From NCBI GenBank assembly GCA_000198515.1, contig FP929140.1:1896527-1960526 (forward strand): 64,000 bases of DNA, written 5' to 3'. Shown here one piece after another: positions 10,868-22,400 of the stretch (the stretch's first letter is position 1; every line of letters begins with the position of its first letter). The stretch comes from a gamma proteobacterium HdN1. Its GTDB lineage: Bacteria; Pseudomonadota; Gammaproteobacteria; Pseudomonadales; Ketobacteraceae. The translations under genes were made by a program, and so were the position numbers. The notes beneath the pieces were generated by a model. That model did not search any database and was not told where the DNA came from. It saw nothing but the letters and a program-made list of their open reading frames with translations.

Positions 10868-13255
10868 ATGACCAATAAAAAAGAGCTATCAGAACGCGAC
10901 ATTTGTAGCCAGTTCATCACGCCTGCATTGGCACAGGCCGGTTGGGACTTGTACAAACAAGTGCGCGAAGAAGTTGGCTTCACCGATGGCCGCATCTATG
11001 TGAAGGGCAACCTCACCACCCGTGGCAAGCGTAAAAGAGCAGATTACATTCTTTACTACAAACCGAATATCCCCGTTGCGGTTATCGAAGCCAAAGACAA
11101 CACGCATTCGGTTATGGCAGGCATACAGCAAGGGCTGGATTACGCCACTATTTTGGATATTCCTACGGTATTCAGCAGCAACGGCGACGGTTTTTTTGAG
11201 CATGATCGCACCGCTGAGAGCGGCAGTGTAGAGCGCGAACTTGCACTGCATGAACTCCCTACACCAGAGCAGCTTTGGCAAAGATACAAACGCTACAAAG
11301 GTATTGCCACGCCAGAGGCAGTACGCATCAGTGCCCAAGATTATTTCTTCGACGGCAGCAGCCGCAGCCCGCGCTACTACCAGCAAATTGCTATTAACCG
11401 CACGGTCGAGGCCATTGCAAATGGTCAGAAGCGTATTTTGCTCACCATGGCCACTGGCACCGGCAAAACCTACACCGCCTTTCAGATTATCCACCGCCTA
11501 TGGAAGGCCGGCGCTAAAAAACGCATTTTATTTTTGGCCGACCGCAACGCCCTGATCGACCAAACCCAGCGCGGCGATTTTCGTCATTTCAAAGACAAAA
11601 TGACGGTCATCAAACAGAAAAAAATCGACAAATCTTTTGAAATTTACTTAGCGCTGTATCAGGGGCTGACCAACTACGATGAAGACAAAGATGCCTATCG
11701 TGAATTTAGCCAAGATTTCTTTGATTTAATTGTGATTGACGAGTGCCACCGTGGCAGCGCCTCAGAGGACAGTGCTTGGCGAGAAATTCTAGATTATTTT
11801 AAATCCGCCACTCATGTTGGCCTTACTGCCACACCCAAGGAAACCGACAGCGTTTCTAGCAGCGAATATTTCGGCGACCCCATTTATACCTACTCGCTCA
11901 AGCAAGGCATACAAGACGGCTTTCTTGCCCCCTACAAAGTGCTGCGTGTTGGCCTGAATGTGGATTTAGAAGGCTGGCGACCCGAGGCTGGCAAAACCGA
12001 CAAAAGCGGCCAACTGCTGGATGACCGCATTTATAACCGCAAAGATTACGATAGAAGCTTGGTGATCGACGAGCGCACCGAACAAGTCGCCAACAGAATC
12101 ACTGCTTTTTTGAAAAAATCCAACCGCTTCGACAAGACCATCGTGTTTTGTGTGGATATCGACCATGCCTATCGCATGCGTGCAGCTCTGGCCAACGCCA
12201 ACAGCGATCTGGTGGCGCAAAACCCAAAATATGTGATGCAAATTACAGGTGATAACGACGAAGGCAAGCGCGAGCTGGATAACTTTATCAACCCTGAAGA
12301 GCGCTACCCAGTAATTGCTACCACCTCTAAATTAATGACCACAGGCGTGGATGCGCAAACCTGTAAGCTGATTGTGCTCGATAGCAATATCGGCTCGATG
12401 ACCGAATTTAAGCAAATCATCGGGCGCGGCACCCGCATTAATGAAGAATTTGGCAAAACATTCTTCACCATTTTGGATTTTCGCAACGTCACCGATTTAT
12501 TTGCCGATAAAAATTTTGACGGCGAGCCAGTGCGTGTGAAAACGCTGGGCGAGGGCGATGATTTTGAGACACCCGAAGAAGAAATTGCCGAAGGCGAAAC
12601 CATCACCGATGAAACCGGTGAAGACGTTATTTTTGATCCACCGACCGAGCCACCAGAAATTATCGGCGGCGGCGAGATTATCAGCGAGCCACGCGCAAAG
12701 TTCTACGTTAACGGCGTTAATGTGGCCATCCTCAACGAGCGAATCCAGTATATGGATGGCAACGGAAAGCTGATTACCGGCAGCTTAAAGGACTACACCC
12801 GCCAAAAAGTGCGCGAGCAATACCAATCATTGGATGCATTCCTCAGCAAATGGCATAGTGCCGAAAAAAAACAAGCCATCATCGACGAGCTAAGCGAACA
12901 AGGCATCGTGCTAGAAAACTTAAAAGAAGCCATCGGAAAAGAGATGGATATTTTCGATATGATCTGCCACACCGCCTTCGACCAGCCGCCGCTGACCCGT
13001 GCCGAGCGCGCCAAGCAAGTGAAAAAACGTGATGTCTTCACCCAATACGGCGAGCAGGCGCGCAAAGTGCTGGAAGCCCTGCTGGATAAATACGCCGACG
13101 AAGGCATCGAGAACATCGAAGACATCAAGGTGCTTAAGGTTAACCCTTTTGATCAGTTCGGCACCCCGACAGAAATCATTAAATTATTCGGCGGCAAGGC
13201 GCAGTACTTGCAAGTCTTAACCCAATTGGAACAAGCCCTGTATCAAGTGGCTTAA
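10868..13255 (+). CDS. hsdR: Type I restriction enzyme, R subunit
   Basis: Encodes about 795 residues and is the nuclease-translocase subunit of a type I restriction-modification complex. An N-terminal PD-(D/E)xK-like region carries AVIEAKD near residue 71. The SF2 motor follows: Walker A ATGTGKT near 195, DECH box (IDECHRG) near 290, TATP near 319, and the helicase motif QIIGRGTR. The reading frame also offers a TTG at 10817 and an ATG at 10850. I prefer ATG 10868 because MTNKKELSERDIC is the usual kind of N-terminus and GGAG lies 12 bases upstream. It starts 75 bases after a synthetase gene on the same strand with no obvious terminator between, so read-through from the NRPS operon is likely. 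hsdM follows 25 bases downstream. The gene looks intact. Confidence 0.95.
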   Translation: MTNKKELSERDICSQFITPALAQAGWDLYKQVREEVGFTDGRIYVKGNLTTRGKRKRADYILYYKPNIPVAVIEAKDNTHSVMAGIQQGLDYATILDIPTVFSSNGDGFFEHDRTAESGSVERELALHELPTPEQLWQRYKRYKGIATPEAVRISAQDYFFDGSSRSPRYYQQIAINRTVEAIANGQKRILLTMATGTGKTYTAFQIIHRLWKAGAKKRILFLADRNALIDQTQRGDFRHFKDKMTVIKQKKIDKSFEIYLALYQGLTNYDEDKDAYREFSQDFFDLIVIDECHRGSASEDSAWREILDYFKSATHVGLTATPKETDSVSSSEYFGDPIYTYSLKQGIQDGFLAPYKVLRVGLNVDLEGWRPEAGKTDKSGQLLDDRIYNRKDYDRSLVIDERTEQVANRITAFLKKSNRFDKTIVFCVDIDHAYRMRAALANANSDLVAQNPKYVMQITGDNDEGKRELDNFINPEERYPVIATTSKLMTTGVDAQTCKLIVLDSNIGSMTEFKQIIGRGTRINEEFGKTFFTILDFRNVTDLFADKNFDGEPVRVKTLGEGDDFETPEEEIAEGETITDETGEDVIFDPPTEPPEIIGGGEIISEPRAKFYVNGVNVAILNERIQYMDGNGKLITGSLKDYTRQKVREQYQSLDAFLSKWHSAEKKQAIIDELSEQGIVLENLKEAIGKEMDIFDMICHTAFDQPPLTRAERAKQVKKRDVFTQYGEQARKVLEALLDKYADEGIENIEDIKVLKVNPFDQFGTPTEIIKLFGGKAQYLQVLTQLEQALYQVA

Positions 13256-13280
13256 ATCGAGAAGAGAATAGTAACACCAC

Positions 13281-14708
13281 ATGACCAACGTATCAGGCAT
13301 CGTAAAATCCGCGCGTAATATCATGCGCCAAGACACAGGTACTGGCAGCGATGAGCTGCGCATTCTGCAATTAGGCTGGATGCTGTTTCTAAAAATATTC
13401 AGCGATAAAGACGAAGAATTAGAGCTGTTAGACGACAGCTACCGCTCGCCGATTCCAGCCGAGCTGCGCTGGGTCGAGTGGGCAGGCGATGATGAAGGCA
13501 TGACCGGTGATGAGCTTTTGCAGTTTGTCGATCGCAAGTTGTTTCCTGCGCTCTCCAATATCGACCTGTCTACTGGCAACCGCCGTGCCGTGCTGGTGCA
13601 TGAGGTGTTTGCCAATAACTACAATTACATGAAATCTGGCATTCACCTGCGCCAAGTGATCAACAAGCTCAACAAAATTGATTTTAACTCCAGTAAAGAC
13701 TTACACCTGTTCGGCCAGATTTACGAAACTTTTTTAAGCGAGCTGCAAAGCGCTGGCACCTTGGGCGAGTTTTACACCCCGCGTGCGATTACCCAGTTTA
13801 TGACTGAAATGGTGGCACCCAAACAAGGCGAAACTGTGCTCGACCCTGCCTGTGGCACGGGCGGCTTTATAACCGCGGTGATTGAGCATTTAAAAGCCAG
13901 CGCCAGCAGCGTGGCCGAGCGCGAGGCTATTGGCCACAATGTGCGCGGCTGGGAATACAAGCCCCTACCTTACATGTTGGCCAACACCAATTTGATTTTG
14001 CACGACATCATTACCCCCAGTATCCAGTTTGGTGATTCCCTACAACGCCCCTTGAGCGAATACAGCCGCAAAGATCGGGTAGATGTGATTATCGCCAATC
14101 CGCCGTTTGGTGGTGTGGTATCGAACAACAACGAAAACAACTTTCCGCAAAGCTATCGCACCAAAGAATCAGCGGATTTGTTTTTGATTTTAATGATGCA
14201 CCTGATGAAAGACGGTGGCCGCGCCGCCATTGTGCTGCCCGATGGCTCGCTTACCGGCGATGGCGTAAAACAACGTATCCGCCAAAAGCTGCTGGAAGAC
14301 TGTAACCTCCACACCATCGTGCGCCTGCCCAATTCCGTGTTCCAGCCTTACGCCTCGGTGGCCACCAATTTATTGTTCTTCACCAAAGGCGAGCCGACTA
14401 AGAACATCTGGTATTACGAGCATAAGCTGCCAGAAGGCTACAAAGCCTATTCCAAAACCAAGCCTATTCAACTGGCCGAGTTCGATACGCTAAAACAGTG
14501 GTGGGTAAAGCGTGAAGAAAGTGATCAAGCCTGGCAGGTGGATATCGACAGCATCAAAGTCAATGGCTACAACCTTGATATTAAAAACCCGCACCGCACC
14601 GAGGAAGAACAACAACACAGCAGCGCAGAACTACTGAACATGCTGGGCAAATCCTTTGCCAAAAGCGATGAATTGCTGGCGCAGCTGCGTAAGGAATTGG
14701 GCGCGTGA
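13281..14708 (+). CDS. hsdM: Type I modification methyltransferase, M subunit
   Basis: Encodes 475 residues. This subunit transfers a methyl group from S-adenosylmethionine to adenine N6 in the target DNA. The AdoMet motif DPACGTGGF lies near residue 186 and the catalytic NPPF motif (NPPFGG) near 273, the standard order for an N6-adenine enzyme. An HsdM N-terminal helical domain covers roughly residues 5-150. The length is normal for the family. The stop overlaps the GTG start of the next gene (GTGA), so the two are translationally coupled. Its specificity partner is only a fragment here (15725-16033). Unless another hsdS exists elsewhere, the enzyme may have no target recognition. Confidence 0.95.
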   Translation: MTNVSGIVKSARNIMRQDTGTGSDELRILQLGWMLFLKIFSDKDEELELLDDSYRSPIPAELRWVEWAGDDEGMTGDELLQFVDRKLFPALSNIDLSTGNRRAVLVHEVFANNYNYMKSGIHLRQVINKLNKIDFNSSKDLHLFGQIYETFLSELQSAGTLGEFYTPRAITQFMTEMVAPKQGETVLDPACGTGGFITAVIEHLKASASSVAEREAIGHNVRGWEYKPLPYMLANTNLILHDIITPSIQFGDSLQRPLSEYSRKDRVDVIIANPPFGGVVSNNNENNFPQSYRTKESADLFLILMMHLMKDGGRAAIVLPDGSLTGDGVKQRIRQKLLEDCNLHTIVRLPNSVFQPYASVATNLLFFTKGEPTKNIWYYEHKLPEGYKAYSKTKPIQLAEFDTLKQWWVKREESDQAWQVDIDSIKVNGYNLDIKNPHRTEEEQQHSSAELLNMLGKSFAKSDELLAQLRKELGA

Positions 14709-15724
14709 GCGAGCTAAGCACATTGCACAGCGATATTCGGCGCATTCTTGAAAACGCCCGAAATCGAACCCGCAGCGCCATTAACAGCGCCATGGTGGAA
14801 GCCTACTGGCTTGTCGGCCAGCGCATTGTGTTAGAAGAGCAACAAGGCGAAAGCCGCGCCCAGTATGGCAAACGAACCCTTGAAACCCTCTCTGGTGAGC
14901 TGGCTCAAGAGTTTGGCGCGGGCTTTTCCTACGCCAACCTGCGTAACTTCCGCCAGTTTTACCTGACCTACCCTAACCAACAGATTTGCTACACGCTGTG
15001 TAGCAAATTGAGCTGGAGCCATAACCGCCTCATTATGCGCGAAAGCGACCCGGCAGCACGCGACTATTACCTGCAAACCTGCGCCAGTGAGCAATGGAGC
15101 GTGCGCCAACTAGAGCGCAACATCAAAACCCAGGATTACCGCCGCCTGCTATCGTCACAGGCAAAGCCGCTATCGCCAGCCAGCGAGCCATCAACCAACA
15201 GCGAGCAAACACGCGACTTTATCAAAGACCCCTATGTGCTGGAGTTTCTGCAACTGCCAGAACAAGCTCGCATCAAAGAAGCCCAGCTTGAACAGGCCAT
15301 TATCGACGAGCTGCAACACTTTCTGCTGGAGCTAGGGCGCGGCTTTTCGTTTGTGGCGCGGCAAATGCGCATCAGCACCGAAACCAGCCACTTTTATTTG
15401 GACTTAGTGTTCTACAACTACCTGCTCAAATGCTTTGTCATTATTGATTTGAAAACCGGCAAGCTTAGCCACCAAGACATTGGCCAGATGGATATGTATG
15501 TGCGCATGTTTGATGATTTAAAACGCGGCAGCGATGACAACCCCACCATTGGCATCATCCTCTGTGAAGACAAAGATGAAACCATCGTGCGCTACTCGGT
15601 GCTGCATGAAAACCAGCAACTGTTCGCCTCCAAATACCAGCGCATCTTGCCCACCGAGCAGGAACTCAGTGCCGAGCTAGAACGTGGGCGACGTTTATTG
15701 GAGGAGAAACACAATGAACAATAA
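14705..15724 (+). CDS. DUF1016/YhcG-family PDDEXK nuclease
   Basis: Encodes 339 residues from a GTG that overlaps the hsdM stop by four bases. The N-terminal half is the helical DUF1016 N domain, and the C-terminal half is a predicted PD-(D/E)xK nuclease fold (FYLDLVFYN then IIDLKTGK, about residues 230-260). Members of this family commonly sit between hsdM and hsdS in type I restriction loci, which matches this position. Their biochemical role is not settled; a helper nuclease or a regulator of the restriction complex is plausible. The open reading frame is complete, and its TAA is followed directly by the ATG of the hsdS remnant. Confidence 0.9.
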   Translation: MSELSTLHSDIRRILENARNRTRSAINSAMVEAYWLVGQRIVLEEQQGESRAQYGKRTLETLSGELAQEFGAGFSYANLRNFRQFYLTYPNQQICYTLCSKLSWSHNRLIMRESDPAARDYYLQTCASEQWSVRQLERNIKTQDYRRLLSSQAKPLSPASEPSTNSEQTRDFIKDPYVLEFLQLPEQARIKEAQLEQAIIDELQHFLLELGRGFSFVARQMRISTETSHFYLDLVFYNYLLKCFVIIDLKTGKLSHQDIGQMDMYVRMFDDLKRGSDDNPTIGIILCEDKDETIVRYSVLHENQQLFASKYQRILPTEQELSAELERGRRLLEEKHNEQ

Positions 15725-16033
15725 ATGCTTGCTGGTGCTGTTACGAAAGGGGTGGGTGTAGTGCGTAAACCTGTTCTGATAGGGGATTTTCTTCACCGAA
15801 TTAAAAGGCCAATACACCTTGATCCGCAATCGAGGTACAAACTTGTCACAGTAAAGCTCTATCACAAGGGTGTTGTTCTGCGTGAAGAAAAATCGGGCGC
15901 TGATATAAAGTCGAATATGTACCAGGTCAAAGAAGGCGACTTTATCCTTTCGGGGATTGATGCAAGGAACGGCGCATTTGGCATCGTTCCACCTGAGCTT
16001 GATGGCGCAGTTGTCACTAACTATCCGCATTAA
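15725..16033 (+). pseudogene. hsdS: hsdS remnant (5' fragment)
   Basis: Encodes 102 residues that resemble the first target-recognition domain of a type I specificity subunit. The clearest part is DARNGAFGIVPPELDGAVVTN (residues about 78-98 of the reading frame), a conserved HsdS segment. A normal HsdS has about 400 residues and two recognition domains. Here the frame stops just after TNYPH. The ATG abuts the stop of the DUF1016 gene, the usual operon spacing. I read this as an hsdS gene cut by a deletion whose break lies near nt 16020-16032. Confidence 0.7.
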
Positions 16034-16172
16034 CGTCAACGACGACGGCAAACTGGTTATCTCGGAAGATAAGAGACAACTGAAAGAACTCATCCGTTTT
16101 CTGGATGAAGACTACGTTACTGCCCCCCTGACCAAGCGAAAATGCCTCACTAATTCCAAACAATACCTGTGA
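16023..16172 (+). pseudogene. C-terminal fragment, DUF4868/KwaB-like
   Basis: A different frame takes over exactly where the hsdS homology ends. It encodes NVNDDGKLVISEDKR, then LKELIRFLDEDYVTAPLT, then LTNSKQYL and stop. That pattern (a leucine-rich RFLxxDYxxxxLT segment followed by NSK at the very end) resembles the C-terminus of DUF4868 proteins such as KwaB of the Kiwa defence system. There is no start or upstream part. I infer it is the tail of a second defence gene joined to hsdS by a deletion. The family assignment is from memory and is moderate at best. Confidence 0.4.
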
Positions 16173-16191
16173 GCTACCGATGAAAAGGGCA

Positions 16192-16263
16192 TCTAACAAA
16201 GTGCTGCACGCGGATAACTTACTCGCTGCGCTCGCAATTCACCGGTGAGAACGGCGATAATCC
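16192..16263 (+). other. Degenerate attC-like element
   Basis: This stretch starts TCTAACAAAGTGCTGCACG and ends CACCGGTGAGAACGGCG, which resembles the two ends of integron attC sites. The halves can partly fold on each other with an unpaired G, as in attC hairpins. The final core (GCGATAAT) departs from the expected GTTRRRY, so the site looks decayed. No integrase or cassette array is visible. The rest of the gap (16173-16477) holds an imperfect hairpin near 16265-16293 and no gene I can support. Confidence 0.35.
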
Positions 16264-16477
16264 ACCCCACTACGGTTCGCAATGAGCCGTGGTGGCGGCT
16301 TTCTTTGAAACTCTGTGAACTTGGCCTAGATTCTTTGTAGGCCGTCCCAGAACCCGCTAGTGCTACTGTGATAAACTCGCGCCTTTGCCTTGTATCCACC
16401 GTGTGCCCACAATCTTGGCAGTGCGGTCCGAAATACTACAATTAAAAACTATTCGATTCGAAGTAGAAGGTTATTGG

Positions 16478-19400
16478 ATGAACATCGTTGAGCTGCTCTC
16501 TACCTTGGCCAAAAAAGACATCCGTCTGTGGTTGGAAGGCGAGAATCTTCGCTTTAGTGCGCCTGAAGGCGTCTTTACAGGCGAAGTGAAAAGTGAAGTG
16601 ATCAAGCGTAAAGCCGAGATCATCGACTTCCTGAAGCAGGCCAAAAAAGTAGCCGATGCGCCCATCCCGAAGGCCGACCGCAGCAAAGACCTCGCCCTGT
16701 CGTTTGGGCAGCGCCGCATGTGGGTGTTGGCCCAGTTGACCCCGCGTGATGTCACCTACAATATGGCGAGTGCGTTGCAGTTGCACGGCCCGATTCGCAC
16801 CGATCTTCTGCAAAAAACCTTCGCGGCGATCGTTGCGCGCCACGAGAGCCTACGTACCCGTTTTGTTGAAAAAGAAGGCGATGCCTTCCAGATTGTCGAT
16901 CCAGCGGGCACGGACGCTTGGGGTTGGTCGGTGACCGACCTTGCTGCGCTTTCCGAGGAGGCGCAAACCACCGCGCTCCGAGAGGCGCTCGATCAAGAGG
17001 TTTTAACCCCCTTTGATCTCGCCACCGGCCCACTGTTTCGCGTGCGGGTACTGCGTCAGGCGGAGCAGCGTCATGTGTTGATCGTCGGCATGCACCACAT
17101 CGTCTCCGACGGCTGGTCAATGGAGCTATTGGTTAAGGAGCTGGTTGCGCTGTACATCAGCTTCGCCGCCAACCAACCAGATCCCTTGCCACCACTGACC
17201 GTTCAATACGCCGATTTTGCCGCGTGGCAGCAGGATTGGATGGCCTCCGACGCCCTCAAAAAACAGCTTTCCTACTGGCATGAGACTCTTTCCAATGCGC
17301 CTGCGGTATTGGCTTTGCCGACCGACCGCCCTCGACAGGCCAATCCGCGTAACCACGGTGCCGTCCATCAGCACACCCTTGATGCGCGACTGGTTCCTGA
17401 TCTCAATCGCTTTTGTCAGCAACACGAACTCACGCCCTTTATGCTGTTTCTGGGGGCATGGCAACTGCTGCTTGGCCGCTATGCACACACCCGCGATGTA
17501 ATCGTCGGCTCGCCGATTGCAGGGCGTTCGCGTGGAGAATTTGAGGACATTATCGGCTTTTTTGTAAACCTACTGTTGATGCGGGCCGATCAATCTGGAA
17601 ACCCGTCGGTAGATGAATACTTTGCGCGTGTTCGCGCCATGGCATTGGGCGCATTTAGCAATCAAGACGTGCCTATCGATCACTTACTTAGCACGTTAGA
17701 AGTCGAGGCCCAGCCCGGCTATCCGCCCGTTGCGCAGGTCGGTTTTCAGCTAATTAACGTAGATAGCGCAGCCGCCGCGTTACAAGGGCCGATCCGTGTG
17801 GAGCCTCTGCAACTTGCTCACGTTGCCGCCCGCATGGACATGCTTTTGGCGGTCGGGCGCAGTGAAGAGGGGTATTCCCTTAGCATAGAATATAACGTCG
17901 ATTTATTTAACGCTTCGACAATTTCACAGATTGCGGAGCAATTGGAGTTTCTGCTAACGCAGATCACAAGTGGCGAGTATGCGGATATTGAGTCGCTTGA
18001 CCTCTATTCGCGAGAAACGCTCAAAAGGCACATTGCGAGCATCAGTCAAGATAGCGTAATCGTTCGTCTGAATGGCAATCAACGAGCGATGTTGCTAGAC
18101 GAGTTCGTTCATGCAGGCACTCACCAGAATAATTACGGGATTTACTGCCACGTTCCGAGCGGTTTAGACAAGGCGCGCTTGGAGCGCGCGATTTATCGCG
18201 TTTGCAATCGCCATGCAGGGATGCGCGCCCAGATTGTTACCAGCAATCTCGTAGGGGCGGATGAGCATTGGCTTGCCGTAGAGCCAGAAGTTACCCCAAC
18301 GCTCCATCTGCACGACTTTGATGGCGGCGAAAGCGATGCGAGTGAGAAACCTTGGCTGCCTTTCGTTGAAGCACTTTTGCACCGTCCCCAACCCGTTTTG
18401 CATAAGCCTCTTGCATCGTTTCACCTCGTGCGACTCACGTCGGGTGAAATGGTTTTCGCCATTCAGTGCCATCATATTCTGCTGGATGGCGCGTCAACCT
18501 ATTTGCTGATGAACGCAGTGCTCGGCGACTATCGGCACGACTCCGATAGTGCAGCACCAGAAGAAGCGTTTATTCGCTATAACCAGCAAGATGCACTGCA
18601 TTGTGACCGCTCAGAAGTTGGCGATTTCTGGAGAAGAGTGCTTGCAGGCGTTGAGCCTTTGGATTTTAGCAAGCCGGTTCATGCGTTTAAGTCGATGCCT
18701 GTGAGCCAGTTCAATGACCGCCGAGAGGAGTTGGTGCTTTCGCCGAAACTCATGGAGTCAGTGCGCGACTGGTGTAGCGAAAACAATATGACGCCGGCGC
18801 TGTTCTTTAAGGGGATTTACGCACTTTTGGTGCGCGAATACTGCCGTGCAGAAGAAGACCTCGCGTTCTTTGAGTTCCACGCCAACCGTGATGCAGCGCT
18901 AAAGTCTGCAATCGGCTGTTTTTACCAACAGTCGCCCGTAATCGTTCGCAAATCCGCTTGGGCCGCAGATGCTTCCGTATTAGAAGTATTCTCCCAATTA
19001 CAGCAGCTCCGCGATGCTGCACGTCACAAGCGCCGTTTCTCGCTAGAAGCGCAGAGCGTGCTCGTTCCGATTGCGCGCGCGCGCTTTATCTTCAACTACT
19101 ATAATTTTGTCCAGAATACACTCTTGGACGGGCAAACCCTGCACCCACAAATGTCCATGCCTAAAGTGGACAAGGGAGTGCAGATGATCGTTCGTGAAGA
19201 GCGCGGTGCCGTAACGCTGGAGCTGCGCTATGATGTAGACGTGTTCGACGATCTGGATCTTTTGGCGCGCTTTGAATCTTTGGTGCGGCAAGTAGTGGAG
19301 GGCAGACAGCAGGTATCGCAGTTGTCTTTCGTGCTACCCGAAGAACGTGATTGGCTTGCCACTCAAAACCAAACCAACCAGACGCTGCCACCCTATGCAA

Positions 19401-22400
19401 GTGTGGTGGACTGGTTTGAGCATCAAGTCGCGACGACCCCAGACCGCCCAGCGGTGCTGCACGGAAAGCGCACGCTCAGCTACCAACAGCTCAACCAGCG
19501 CGCCAACCAACTTGCACGTTATTTGCAAACGCTGGGAACCGGCAAAGGCTCACGCGTTGCGCTTTGCCTAGATCGCGGCGTTGAACTGATTACCGCCGTG
19601 TGGGCCGTGCTTAAAAGCGGTGCATCCTACGTTCCGATCGACCCCGGCTACCCACTGGATCGCATCGACCATATCCTCAAAGACTCAGGCGCGCGTCAGC
19701 TTTTGACCGTTTCGTCTTTGCGGGAACGACTGCCCAGCAGCACCTCTACGCTGATTAGCCTAGATGCTTTGTCGCTCGATGCATTTGAGCGTGAAAACCT
19801 CGCAGAGCATCCCTGCCGTGAACAAGAAATCTACGTGATTTATACGTCCGGTTCCACGGGGGTTCCAAAAGGCGCGGCGGTAGCGCATGTTGGCGAAATC
19901 AACTTGCAACACTGGTATCTGCAATCCCTGAAATTTGCCGAGGATGATCGCCCCGTACTGATTTCGGCGGTAGGTTTCGACCTCACCCAGAAAAACCTAT
20001 ATGCACCGTTATTGGTGGGTGGCGCAATTGTCATCCCAGAAATGGATTTCTACGATGATGAAGCCATCCTTGATGCCATTCAGCAGCACAAGGCCACTTG
20101 GATCAACTGCGCGCCTAGCGCATTTTACCCCCTCGTAGAAGCCGATCGTTCCCGTCAGTTCGCACGCCTTTCTACACTTCGTTACGCAGTGTTAGGTGGA
20201 GAACCGATTCGCCTGCAGGCACTTTCAGAATGGCTTTTTTCGCCGGCAAGCGAGGCGCGCCTCGTCAATAGCTATGGCCCAACAGAATGCACCGACGTGG
20301 TTGCCTATCACATTCTCGAAAATGTCGATCAGGCGACAACGCTGTTCCCTATTGGCAAGCCCGTTCCCAATATGCAGTTGCACGTAGTGAACGACCGCCT
20401 GCAGAAGCTCCCGCCGGGGCTTGTTGGCGAAATCGCCGTAACGGGCGTCGGCGTGGGCTTCGGTTATCTCAATCGGCCTGAATTGAATGAAAGTGTTTTC
20501 CTCAAAAACCCATTCGGCGAAGGTCGTTTGTATAAAACTGGCGATCTCGGCCGTTACCTGCCGGATGGTGCGCTTGAATATCTGGGCCGTAAAGATTTCC
20601 AAATTAAATTGCGCGGCTTACGGATCGAACTTGGCGAAATCGAATCCGCCCTCAAGGCGCTCGCGAATGTGAGCGACAGCCTTGTCCTTGTTCGAGATGA
20701 ACAACTGGTTGGCTACGTGCTCAGCGGCGGTGGCGTAACGCCAGATACGTGGCGCGAATCCTTGCGTGCACGTCTGCCTGAATACATGGTACCCGCCGCG
20801 TTGGTGGCTTTGGAACGTTGGCCACTCACCCCCAACGGTAAAATTGATCGTAAGGCGCTGCCTGAACCTACCGGCGCCAGTGCGCTTTCCGTTGAGAAAA
20901 TTGCCCCGCGAACTGCGACAGAGCGCGAAATTGCCGCAGTTTGGACGGAGTTTCTGGGTAAGCAAGAAATTGGCGTTCTCGATAATCTATTCGAATTGGG
21001 CGGCAACTCCATCACTGCTACGCGCATCGCATCGCGTTTACGCAAACTCTTTAACGTGCAGATTTCGGTGCGCGAAGTATTTCGTTCTGCAACGGTTGCC
21101 GATCTTGCGATTGCTGTTGAGCGCGCAAAATTAGCCGTGGATATTCCGCCGCTGCAACCCGCACCACGCACTGCGATGATGCCTCTATCCTTTGCGCAGC
21201 AGCGCCTCTGGATGCTGGATCAGTTTGATCCGGGGCTGCCTGCCTATAACATGCCAGGTGCGTTTCTGTTGCGCGGAAAACTCAATCTTGAAGCCTTCAG
21301 CGCAGCCTTGCGCCACATTGTAGATCGTCATGAAATTCTGCGTGCCCACATCGTCGAGAATGATGAAAATCCATCAATGCAATTTGCCGCGTTGGGCACA
21401 TGGAATCCGATCTATATAGATCTCCGCGCTTGGGCAGAAGATGAGCGTCGTGCGGAAATTAGCCGCCGTATTACCAACGAATTAGGCCATCGCTTTGATC
21501 TTGCGAAAGGCCCATTGATGCGTGTAACCCTGATCCAAGGGAGCGTTGATGAAGTCGTAATGATCTCCAATATGCACCACATCGTAAGCGACGGTTGGTC
21601 GAACGGTGTTTTTGTGCATGAACTTAGCCAAGGGTACGACGCCTACCGAGTCGGCGCGGCACCTAGCCTTGCGCCGCTGCCGGTTCAGTACGCCGACTAT
21701 GCCGTATGGCAAAGAAGCTGGCTTACAGACCAAGAGCTGGAAAAACAGTTGGCCTATTGGCGCAGCACCCTCTCCGGCGGCGTTACGCTCCGCTTGCCGA
21801 TAGATTTTCCGCGAAGCTTGGGCAAGTCGCAGCAGGGCGGCAGCTTGGCGTTTGGCGTGCCCGCGCGCGTGTACCATAAGTTGCTGCAAATCTCGCAGCG
21901 CGAAGGTGTAACGCTCTACATGATTCTGTTAGCGGCTTACATGGTGCTGCTGGCGCGTTATAGCAATCAGCGTGATATTAGCGTCGGCACCCCAATTGCG
22001 AACCGTAATAACGAAGCAGTTGAGGGCCTGATCGGATTTTTTGTAAATACGCTAGTGATACGCGGCGTAATGCAACCCAGTGAATCCTTCTTGGAGTTTT
22101 TGCAGGCCATTCGAGCGCAAACACTCGGCGCCTATGCCCATCAGGATAGCCCCTTTGAACGCTTGGTCGACAGTCTTGTCACTCAGCGCGATCTGTATCG
22201 CACGCCCTTGTTCCAAACCATGTTCGCATTGCAAAACGTGCCGATGGAGCAGGATATTTCGCTGCCGGGGATTTCGGTAGAGCCGCTCGCAGTGCAGGCA
22301 TCACAAGCCAAATTCGAACTGTCGCTCAGTATGCTGGAATGGCAGGGCGAACTGCGCGGCGAATTTGAATATCGCAGTGATTTGTTCGCACCCACGACGA

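Noticed and set aside
18040-19350. Extra C-family domains read as epimerization domains
   Set aside because: They lie between C and A, not after a carrier domain, and their N-terminal and FNYYNF motifs are not those of E domains.
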